In this document: in pieces, positions 1 through 5,899 of the stretch | How the letters are laid out: every line of letters starts with the position of its first letter | Position numbering within the stretch: position 1 is the stretch's first letter | Assembly: GCA_947593275.1 (NCBI GenBank) | Contig: CANQDN010000077.1 | Span: 1 to 5,899, forward strand | Length of the DNA stretch: 5,899 nt | Direction: 5' to 3' | DNA from: an uncultured Bacilli bacterium | GTDB lineage: Bacteria > Bacillota_I > Bacilli_A > RF39 > UBA660 | Notes under the pieces: generated by a model | The model's input: only the letters and a program-made list of their open reading frames with translations | What the model was told of the DNA's origin: nothing | Databases searched by the model: none | Translations under genes and position numbers: made by a program

Positions 1-2445
1 GTTAATGTTACTAATTGTTATAGTGCTAGTAGTGATAAAGAAGTATTAGATACAGTTTCCCTAGAAGATTATATTTTAGGTTCTGTTTATGCTTATACTA
101 GAGGAAAAGAGTATGATGCAGAGACTTTAAAAGCTTTAATGGTTATTTTTAAAACTAATGCTTTAAGTTATGGTGGCTTTTCTAGTGGTAATAAAGAAAT
201 TTCTGTTAAAAGTTGTTCTATAAATAATAATTATTGTAATATTGAATCAGGTTGTTATTTAGAAGAAGAAGGGTTTTATGAGGGAGTAGAAACTTATAAA
301 GTTTCATCAGCTAATTTTACTTCTGCTTTAGGTAATATTATAGCGCCTCCGGAAGAAAAATATTTAAGTAATTTAAAAGAAATATATAATGAAATATCTA
401 ATTATTTATATATATCAGAATCTTATAATGGACCAATTTCTTCTTTAGGGGTTAGAAATGCTTTACCAATTGATGAGGATACATTACGAGATATAGAATC
501 CCTTGCTAGGGAAGGAAGAGATTATGAAAGTATTTTAAGTACAATATATAATATTGATGAAGGAACTCAGTTAGAGGGAGAAGTTATAGAAAGAGAAACC
601 TTATTTTTAGGTGATTCTAGAATGGGTTCTTTAGTAACTTATGGTTTAGCAAATTCTAATAATACTGTTTATGGTACAGGATGCCGTTATGAATGGATGG
701 TTGGAACAAGTAAAAATAGTGCTTGTAAGAGTGATTATAGCAGTGGTATAAGTGGAATAAATTCTCTTATGAAAGAAAATACTTCTTATAATATTGTTAT
801 TTGGATGGGAACTAATGATATATCTAATTATGATAAATATTTTCAAAAATATAAAGATTTAGCGACTAAAGATTGGGTAAATAATGAAATATATATTGTT
901 TCAGTAGGTCCAGTTTTAGATTCTTCTAGTAAGTATCTTAAAAATGAAAGTGTAGCTATTTTTAATAATAAGATGAGCAGTTTAATAAATGATAGTAATA
1001 TTAGTAATTTACATTTTATTAATTTAAATTATAATGAAAATAGTATTTCAGCTTATGATTCAGAAGGATTACATTATACAAGTAAAGAAGATAATACTAA
1101 TATTTATAATACTATAATGGAAAATATAGATAAAAGTATTAGTAGTAAAAGAAAAATATATAATTTTAAAAGTTATTGCAATTATAGTTTATCTAGTTCA
1201 TTTTGTAGTACAGCAACAGAGGGTGCTAATCTTTCAACTTTTATTGCATCTTTAGAAGGTACATCTGGAGAGGTATGTACTATTAATGGGTTAACTGGTC
1301 ATGTTGCTCAATATTATTCTTTAGATAATACCATAACAGTAGGTCCTGGTATAACTAGTATGATAATTCCGGGATTGTCTAGCTTTATTAGTGAACACAA
1401 TTATGGAGGGTATTTCCACAATAAAGATGGAACTTATACAATGGAAGTTGGAGATTGTATTCCTGATAAAGTATTAAATGAAATAAAAGAGTATACTTTG
1501 GAAGCTAATTATGGAGCGATGGTTGAAAAAGCAGCGGATAAAGTAGGAATTACTTTAGCAGAGTATCAAAGAGATGCTTTGGCTTCATTTTGTTATAACA
1601 CGGGATGTGGTAATGGAACATATGCAGAAAGAGCTCTTACAGAATATAAAAATAATGGTTTAGAGGGTTTATGGAATTATCTTAAAGATTTTAATAAATC
1701 AAAAGGTCAAGTGCTTGGAGCATTAAAAAGAAGAAGAAAAAGTGAGTTTGCTCTTTTTGTAACAGGAGATTATACACATATTACGACATTAGATGCAGCG
1801 AATAATAATTATGATTATTATGATTCAGAAGGAGTTATGGCTAATGAGCGGAAGTGTTCTATTGATAGTAAAGGGTTAGAAGCGGGAGCTAATGGATATC
1901 TTATGAGAACTACTAGACCTTTAAGAGATAATGCTTTCTATTATTATCAAGATGAGAATAATTATGGTATTGGAGGTAATGAAGGAGAGTGTGCTTGGTA
2001 TGCTACTCATAGAGCTCAAGAAATTCTAGCGTCTGTTGGTAGTTCTAAACAATGGACTTCAAGTAGCAATGGTAATGGTTATTGTCGGACTCAAGAAGTA
2101 ACATCAGGATTATTTAAAACTTCAACTAATGTTAATGCTCCAAAAGTTGGTGCTTTAATCTCATGGGATGGAGGAAATGGACATAATTATGGTCATGTTG
2201 CAGTTGTAGAACAAGTAGATAGTGATGGATCTATTTATGTAAGTGAAGCGGGAGCTAGTTTTGGAATATCTGGTCATGATGTATGGACTATGGGAGGTAA
2301 TAAGCTTAGTAATCGGAAAAATAATTGTGAAGGAAATGGAAAAGGATGCTTTAATTACCGAAAGATAGCTGCGAATAGAATTTATGATGCTAGTTATGGA
2401 CCTAATTATCATTTTGTTTGTTATATATATTTATTAGATAATTAA
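1..2445 (+). CDS. Four-domain exported peptidoglycan hydrolase (SpoIID-like / SGNH / GH24 / CHAP), 5'-partial
   Basis: Frame 1 is open from base 1 to the TAA at 2443-2445 (814 residues seen; the start and any signal peptide lie upstream). The ATG at 139 is not the start, because it falls inside a conserved SpoIID block. Domains, in window residue numbers: SpoIID/LytB-like about 18-190 (SLEDYILGSV at 20-29, ETLKAL at 41-46, closing block REGRDYESIL near 170-179); SGNH hydrolase about 199-383 (GDSR 204-207 with Ser206, GTND 270-273, EGLH 355-358); GH24 lysozyme-like about 408-588 (Glu419, TVGPGIT 446-452, FCYNTG 530-535, GALKRRRKSE 573-582); CHAP about 645-814 (GECAWY with Cys664, His732 in YGHVAVVEQ, Glu749). 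From family knowledge these folds cut glycan strands, remove acyl groups and cleave peptide or amide bonds in peptidoglycan, so an extracytoplasmic cell-wall role is inferred. The SpoIID-like domain seems to lack its catalytic Glu. The protein has 18 cysteines. Domain calls are firm for CHAP and GH24, good for SGNH and moderate for SpoIID; the cellular role is unknown. Confidence 0.88.
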   Translation, partial: VNVTNCYSASSDKEVLDTVSLEDYILGSVYAYTRGKEYDAETLKALMVIFKTNALSYGGFSSGNKEISVKSCSINNNYCNIESGCYLEEEGFYEGVETYKVSSANFTSALGNIIAPPEEKYLSNLKEIYNEISNYLYISESYNGPISSLGVRNALPIDEDTLRDIESLAREGRDYESILSTIYNIDEGTQLEGEVIERETLFLGDSRMGSLVTYGLANSNNTVYGTGCRYEWMVGTSKNSACKSDYSSGISGINSLMKENTSYNIVIWMGTNDISNYDKYFQKYKDLATKDWVNNEIYIVSVGPVLDSSSKYLKNESVAIFNNKMSSLINDSNISNLHFINLNYNENSISAYDSEGLHYTSKEDNTNIYNTIMENIDKSISSKRKIYNFKSYCNYSLSSSFCSTATEGANLSTFIASLEGTSGEVCTINGLTGHVAQYYSLDNTITVGPGITSMIIPGLSSFISEHNYGGYFHNKDGTYTMEVGDCIPDKVLNEIKEYTLEANYGAMVEKAADKVGITLAEYQRDALASFCYNTGCGNGTYAERALTEYKNNGLEGLWNYLKDFNKSKGQVLGALKRRRKSEFALFVTGDYTHITTLDAANNNYDYYDSEGVMANERKCSIDSKGLEAGANGYLMRTTRPLRDNAFYYYQDENNYGIGGNEGECAWYATHRAQEILASVGSSKQWTSSSNGNGYCRTQEVTSGLFKTSTNVNAPKVGALISWDGGNGHNYGHVAVVEQVDSDGSIYVSEAGASFGISGHDVWTMGGNKLSNRKNNCEGNGKGCFNYRKIAANRIYDASYGPNYHFVCYIYLLDN

Positions 2446-2462
2446 TAGAAAGGGATTATAAT

Positions 2463-3242
2463 ATGAAAAAAATAATTGGTTTAATAGTTTTAATGGTTTT
2501 ATTAACAGGTTGTGATGCTACTTATAATATGGAAATTACTGGTGATACTTTTAAAGAGGATGTTGATGTTTTTGTGGATAGTTCTCTTAAAAATAAAACT
2601 GTATCAGGTCAGACGATAACATATAAAGAGTTAGTTACACTTCAAAAAGATAATTATAGACCAGTTTTATATAATGATTCAAATTATAATCCTTATATAG
2701 AGGGAAAACAAGATGATGTAAGTTATTATGATTTAGAAATAATTGATAATGATTCAAAATATGGAGTTAATTATAAATATGATTTTAATATAAAGAATTA
2801 TGTTTATTCATCTGCGGTTAATACATGTTATAAAGAAATTACCATTAATAAAAGTGATACTATTTATACAATTAAAACTAATAAGCTGGTTAGTTGTTTA
2901 GAGAATAATTTGCTGGATAAATTAACGATTAATTTAAAGATAAATAATAAAGTATTAGATAATAATGCAGATAGTATTAATGGAAATGTTTATACTTGGG
3001 TAATAACTAAAGATAATTATACTAATAAAAGTATTAAGATAATGTACAATAAAGATAATACTAATTTAGAATATAGTGGGGAAAAGAATCCTGAAAATCC
3101 CACAAAACCAAAAGAGGAGATAGAAAATAAGAATGAGGTTACAAGTAAAAAGAGCAGTATTCTAACTTATATCTTTGTTGGGGCAGCAGTGTTAATATTT
3201 ATCGTGGGTATTTTTGGCTATATTAAATATAAAAGTGTCTAG
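2463..3242 (+). CDS. Lipoprotein with C-terminal transmembrane helix (LppM-like, tentative)
   Basis: This 259-residue protein starts with a short lysine-headed hydrophobic signal ending in the lipobox LTGC (14-17). It should therefore be cleaved by signal peptidase II and lipidated on Cys17. Residues about 18-200 form a Tyr/Asn/Asp-rich, mostly beta-looking extracytoplasmic domain, with Cys122 and Cys145 as a possible disulfide. A charged Pro/Lys/Glu linker (about 207-232) leads to one hydrophobic helix (about 233-254) and a short basic tail (YIKYK), so both ends would be tethered to the membrane. The opening lipobox-plus-beta pattern and the terminal helix recall LppM/DUF3153-type lipoproteins, but I cannot confirm that family. 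The ATG is preceded by AAAGGG at 2449-2454, eight bases upstream. Only 17 bases separate it from the hydrolase stop and no promoter is evident, so co-transcription is likely. It may act with that hydrolase at the membrane surface; this is inference from position only. Confidence 0.85.
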   Translation: MKKIIGLIVLMVLLTGCDATYNMEITGDTFKEDVDVFVDSSLKNKTVSGQTITYKELVTLQKDNYRPVLYNDSNYNPYIEGKQDDVSYYDLEIIDNDSKYGVNYKYDFNIKNYVYSSAVNTCYKEITINKSDTIYTIKTNKLVSCLENNLLDKLTINLKINNKVLDNNADSINGNVYTWVITKDNYTNKSIKIMYNKDNTNLEYSGEKNPENPTKPKEEIENKNEVTSKKSSILTYIFVGAAVLIFIVGIFGYIKYKSV

Positions 3243-3266
3243 TTTTAGAGTTTGAAGAATTTTTTC

Positions 3267-3294
3267 TTGACTATTTTGAGATATTTGATATACT
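3267..3294 (+). promoter_or_regulatory. Sigma-A type promoter for rsmC, extended -10
   Basis: The -35 box TTGACT (3267-3272) and -10 box TATACT (3289-3294) are separated by 16 bases, with a TGA extended -10 at 3286-3288. Transcription would start near 3301, giving a leader of only about 20 bases before the GTG at 3321. It lies in the 78-base gap after the lipoprotein gene. No convincing rho-independent terminator is visible in that gap, so read-through from upstream remains possible. Confidence 0.7.
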
Positions 3295-3304
3295 ATAAGT
3301 AACC

Positions 3305-3313
3305 AAAAGGGTG
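3305..3313 (+). promoter_or_regulatory. Ribosome binding site deciding the GTG start of rsmC
   Basis: AAAAGGGTG matches the anti-Shine-Dalgarno well and ends seven bases before the GTG at 3321. The GTG inside this element (3311) is in a different frame, so 3321 is the best start. Confidence 0.65.
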
Positions 3314-3320
3314 TATATAA

Positions 3321-3911
3321 GTGAATCACTATTTTACAAATAACGATAATTTAAAGAGTGAAAGAAGAATTATTAAATATGAAGCATATTCATATGATTT
3401 TCAGTTTATAAGTGATAATGGAGTATTTGCTAAAAAGGGAATTGATTTAGGAAGTCGGTTATTAGTAGATACTTATCTTAAAAATAAGAAAGATATTAAA
3501 AGTTTTTTAGATGTTGGGTCTGGTTATGGTTTTATTAGTATTGTTTTAGCAAAGGTATTAAATGTTAATGGTGTGGGTATAGATGTAAATAAACGAGCTT
3601 TAAAACTAGCGATAGAAAATGCTAAAATAAATAAGGTTAGTGTCTCTTTTAAAGAGAGTTATATATATGATAATATTGATGGTAAGTATGATTTGATAAT
3701 AACTAATCCTCCAATTAGAGCGGGTAAAAATGTTGTTCTTACTATTTTAAAGAAAGGTTTAGATTATTTAAATAGGGATGGAGAAATATGGGCAGTTATT
3801 AGAAAAGATCAGGGGGCTAAAAGTATTATAAAGGAAATAAGCAAAGAAGCATCAGTAGAAATTAAAGAAAAAAGTAAAGGTTTTTGGATTTTTTTCTTAA
3901 AAAAGAATTGA
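3321..3911 (+). CDS. rsmC: 16S rRNA (guanine-N2)-methyltransferase, RsmC/YbxB family
   Basis: This 196-residue cytoplasmic class I SAM-dependent methyltransferase is about the size of the short, single-domain YbxB proteins of Bacilli; E. coli RsmC is longer because it has an extra N-terminal domain. Visible motifs: VFAKKGIDLGSRLL at 35-48; the SAM-binding loop DVGSGYG starting at Asp64; the acidic ribose-contact region GVGIDVNKRAL; and the catalytic NPPIRAGK at 129-136, characteristic of RsmC-type N2-guanine methyltransferases. In E. coli the family methylates G1207 of 16S rRNA using SAM; the same target is inferred here. The start is a GTG supported by the ribosome binding site at 3305-3313, and the stop is TGA. 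The gene sits directly before rpoB, as ybxB does in Bacillus, which supports the call. It has its own promoter at 3267-3294, and its stop codon overlaps the -35 box of the rpoB promoter. Confidence 0.93.
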   Translation: MNHYFTNNDNLKSERRIIKYEAYSYDFQFISDNGVFAKKGIDLGSRLLVDTYLKNKKDIKSFLDVGSGYGFISIVLAKVLNVNGVGIDVNKRALKLAIENAKINKVSVSFKESYIYDNIDGKYDLIITNPPIRAGKNVVLTILKKGLDYLNRDGEIWAVIRKDQGAKSIIKEISKEASVEIKEKSKGFWIFFLKKN

Positions 3912-3936
3912 CATAATAATAATTTATTGCTAAAAT
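3908..3936 (+). promoter_or_regulatory. Strong sigma-A promoter for rpoB, overlapping the rsmC stop codon
   Basis: A perfect -35 TTGACA (3908-3913) is followed by an ideal 17-base spacer and the -10 TAAAAT (3931-3936), with an extended -10 TGC at 3928-3930. Transcription should start near 3943, giving a leader of about 60 bases. The TGA inside the -35 box (3909-3911) is the stop codon of rsmC, so promoter and coding sequence are interlocked. Confidence 0.8.
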
Positions 3937-3993
3937 TTTAAATTGGTGACGTATTTGTTTTTTCTTTAAATGAGCACTAAAAATTTAGATATT

Positions 3994-4000
3994 GGGGTGA
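3994..4000 (+). promoter_or_regulatory. Ribosome binding site deciding the GTG start of rpoB
   Basis: GGGGTGA is close to the GGAGGTGA ideal and ends four bases before the GTG at 4005. The frame from that GTG gives the conserved beta-subunit N-terminus (YKVEKFGDHRERRSFS), so the GTG is the likely start. Confidence 0.75.
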
Positions 4001-4004
4001 AATC

Positions 4005-5899
4005 GTGGCTTATAAAGTTGAAAAATTTGGCGACCATAGAGAAAGAAGATCATTCTCTACGAGTCGAAACACAATGGAGTTGCAAGATTTACTTGAAATC
4101 CAAAAGAAAAGTTATCAAGAATTCTTAGATACCGGTATCAAAGAAGTTTTTGAAGATTTATTCCCAGTTGAATCTTTTACTGGTAATATTTCGCTAGAAT
4201 TTGGCGATTATAATTTTGATGTGCCTAGATATTCGGTTAAAGAAGCAAAAGAGCGAATGGTAAATTATGCTGCACCTTTAAAGGTTCAAGCTAGAGTATT
4301 TATCCATGAGACTGGGGAAGTAAAAGAACAAGAAATTTTCTTGGGTGATATGCCTCTTATGACTGAATCAGGAACATTTATTATTAATGGAGCAGAAAGA
4401 GTAATTGTTTCTCAATTAGTAAGAAGTCCATCTATTTATTTTAAAAGAGAAATAGATAAAAATGGACGGAGAATTATTTCTGGAGAAGTAATACCTAATA
4501 AAGGTACTTGGCTAGAATATGAAGTTGATGCTCGGAATATTATGTATGTTAGAATTGATAGAACTAGAAAAGTTCCAGTTACAACATTTTTAAGAGCATT
4601 AGGTTTATCAAGTGATGAAGATATTTATGCAGTATTTGGAGAAAATGATTATTTGGCGAATACCATTGAAAAAGATTCGACAAGAAATACTGATGAAGCA
4701 TTAATTGAAATTTATGAGAAGTTAAGACCAGGGGAACCTGCAACTCTTGATTCAAGTAAAAATCAATTAGTAACTAGATTCTTTGATAGATTCCGTTATG
4801 ATTTAGCGAAAGTTGGACGTTATAAGTTTAACAAAAAATTAAATATAGTTGATAGATTATTTGGTTGTACTTTAGCAGAAGATATTAAAGATGGTAAGAA
4901 AGTTGTTGTAAAGAAGGGTACTTTAGTAACAAAAGAAGTTTTAGAAATATTAAGACCAATTTTTGCTAATGGGTATAATTTAAAGAAAACAATTATTAAT
5001 GAAGAACTTGATGAGTATGATAAAATTCAAGAAGTTTTAGTATATGATAAAGAAAATCCAGAGAAGGTTATTAAAATTATTGGTAATGATCCTTCTATTG
5101 ATGTAAGAAGACTTACGATTCCAGATGTTTATGCATCAGTATCTTATTATTTGAATTTACACGATAATATTGGAAATACTGATGAAATAGATAATTTAGG
5201 TAATAGACGGGTAAGACAAGTTGGAGAATTAATTCAAAATGTGTTTAGAACTGGTATGGCAAGAATGGAGAGAGTTATTCGAGAGAGAATGACTACTCAA
5301 GAGTTAGATTCTGTAACACCTAAAACATTAATTAATATTAGACCAGTTACGGCGGCTTTAAAAGAATTCTTTGGATCTTCTCAGTTATCTAAATTCATGG
5401 ATCAAATAAATCCAATTGCGGAACTTACAGATAAAAGACGTTTATCAAGTTTAGGGCCTGGTGGTCTTTCTCGAGATAGAGCGGGTATGGATGTTCGTGA
5501 TGTTAATGCTTCTCACTATGGAAGAATTTGTCCGATTGAATCTCCTGAAGGTCAAAATATTGGACTTATTACATCTTTAGCAAGTTATGCAAAGATTAAT
5601 GAATATGGGTTTATTATGACACCATATCGGAAAGTTGTAAATGGAGTAGTAACTGATGAAGTTGTTTATATGACTGCTGATGAAGAGTTTGATTACTATA
5701 TTTCTCAAGCAACTGTTAAATTAGATGATAATAATAGAATTATAAATGATGAAATTTTATGTCGTTTAAATGGGGATAACGTAATGGTTAAAAGAGAGGA
5801 TGTTAACTTTGTTGATGTTGCTCCTAGTCAAATTGTAGCCATTACTACAAGTTGTATTCCTTTCCTTGAGTATGATGATGCTAATCGTACTTTAATGGG
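4005..5899 (+). CDS. rpoB: DNA-directed RNA polymerase subunit beta, 3'-partial
   Basis: The frame is open from the GTG at 4005 to the window end, giving 631 codons plus two bases, about half of a usual 1,150-1,250 residue bacterial beta subunit. The protein forms the catalytic core of RNA polymerase together with beta', alpha and omega. Conserved blocks in order: the N-terminal region with LQDLLEIQKKSYQEFL; GDMPLMTESGTFIINGAERV at 114-133; VIVSQLVRSPS at 133-143; WLEYEVDARN; VRQVGELIQNVFRTGM; the rifampicin region GSSQLSKFMDQINPIAEL followed by TDKRRLSSLGPGGL (about 457-487); RICPIESPEGQNIGLI; and CIPFLEYDDANRTLMG at the end. Compared with the usual sequence, residue 463 is Lys where E. coli has Gln513, and residue 476 is Asp where E. 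coli has His526. Both positions contact rifampicin, so intrinsic resistance is predicted. A strong promoter lies at 3908-3936. No frameshift was found. TTC codons appear more often here than in the upstream hydrolase, as expected for a highly expressed gene. Confidence 0.98.
   Translation, partial: MAYKVEKFGDHRERRSFSTSRNTMELQDLLEIQKKSYQEFLDTGIKEVFEDLFPVESFTGNISLEFGDYNFDVPRYSVKEAKERMVNYAAPLKVQARVFIHETGEVKEQEIFLGDMPLMTESGTFIINGAERVIVSQLVRSPSIYFKREIDKNGRRIISGEVIPNKGTWLEYEVDARNIMYVRIDRTRKVPVTTFLRALGLSSDEDIYAVFGENDYLANTIEKDSTRNTDEALIEIYEKLRPGEPATLDSSKNQLVTRFFDRFRYDLAKVGRYKFNKKLNIVDRLFGCTLAEDIKDGKKVVVKKGTLVTKEVLEILRPIFANGYNLKKTIINEELDEYDKIQEVLVYDKENPEKVIKIIGNDPSIDVRRLTIPDVYASVSYYLNLHDNIGNTDEIDNLGNRRVRQVGELIQNVFRTGMARMERVIRERMTTQELDSVTPKTLINIRPVTAALKEFFGSSQLSKFMDQINPIAELTDKRRLSSLGPGGLSRDRAGMDVRDVNASHYGRICPIESPEGQNIGLITSLASYAKINEYGFIMTPYRKVVNGVVTDEVVYMTADEEFDYYISQATVKLDDNNRIINDEILCRLNGDNVMVKREDVNFVDVAPSQIVAITTSCIPFLEYDDANRTLM

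Noticed and set aside
139..141. ATG at 139 as the start of the hydrolase gene
   Set aside because: The frame is open back to base 1 and residues 20-55 form one conserved SpoIID block that this ATG would cut in two. The real start lies upstream of the window.
646..846. Open frame on the - strand
   Set aside because: It lies wholly within the SGNH domain-coding region on the + strand, has low-complexity Ile/Thr/Ser composition and no ribosome binding site; a shadow of the real gene.
2161..2412. Open frame on the - strand
   Set aside because: It lies opposite the CHAP domain and has the same Ile/Ser/Thr-rich shadow composition.
1..2445. Hydrolase as a phage endolysin within a prophage
   Set aside because: GH24 and CHAP occur in endolysins, but there is no holin, tail or integrase gene nearby. 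The size, the SpoIID and SGNH domains and the housekeeping neighbours point to a host envelope protein; a mobile origin cannot be excluded because the upstream side is not visible.
3254..3268. Possible terminator hairpin (AAGAA/TTCTT) after the lipoprotein gene
   Set aside because: Only five A/T-rich pairs with a tiny loop, and its right arm merges into the -35 box of the rsmC promoter; too weak to call.
3909..3911. TGA read as Trp (Mycoplasma code), extending rsmC by about ten codons
   Set aside because: No open frame in the window needs TGA as Trp, the hydrolase uses only TGG for Trp, and the methyltransferase already has its full usual length.
3938..3965. T-rich run (GTTTTTTCTTT) as an rsmC terminator
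   Set aside because: Only a four-pair AT stem can be drawn before it, and a terminator here would stop the rpoB transcript at its own start.
3970..4125. Small overlapping ORF (MSTKNLDIG...) before and into rpoB
   Set aside because: It has no ribosome binding site upstream and is out of frame with rpoB, which has clear conserved sequence from its first codons; treated as chance.

Overview
The window looks like the chromosome of a low-GC member of the Bacillota (roughly 30% GC by eye). An uncultured, gut-type Bacilli lineage such as RF39 or a relative is my best guess. The reasons are strong A/T codon bias, Gram-positive style GGGGTGA and AAAGGG ribosome binding sites, GTG starts, and the pair rsmC(ybxB)-rpoB in the Bacillus order. 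No open frame needs TGA read as Trp: the hydrolase encodes Trp only as TGG and rsmC stops at TGA. The standard bacterial code therefore fits better than the Mycoplasma code. All genes lie on the + strand.

Layout: (1) 1-2445 is the 3' part of a very large exported cell-wall hydrolase. The frame is open from the first base, and four domains can be read in order: SpoIID/LytB-like, SGNH/GDSL esterase-like, GH24 lysozyme-like, and CHAP amidase/peptidase. (2) 2463-3242, after a 17-base gap, encodes a lipoprotein with a C-terminal membrane helix, probably co-transcribed with the hydrolase. (3) 3243-3320 is an intergenic region with a good extended -10 promoter. (4) 3321-3911 is rsmC/ybxB, an rRNA guanine-N2 methyltransferase. 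(5) 3912-4004 is the rpoB leader. Its near-consensus promoter has a -35 box overlapping the rsmC stop codon. (6) 4005-5899 is the first 631 codons of rpoB, which continue past the window.

The left half is an envelope module: one secreted protein combining several peptidoglycan-active folds, plus a doubly anchored lipoprotein. The right half is the core transcription/translation cluster. In many Bacillota rplJ-rplL precede rsmC-rpoB; here the envelope genes sit there instead, so the usual cluster is broken just upstream of rsmC, and rsmC and rpoB each have their own promoter. The two most notable points are the four-domain hydrolase, whose SpoIID-like domain seems to lack the catalytic Glu, and an RpoB rifampicin pocket carrying Lys and Asp at the positions equivalent to E. 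coli Q513 and H526.
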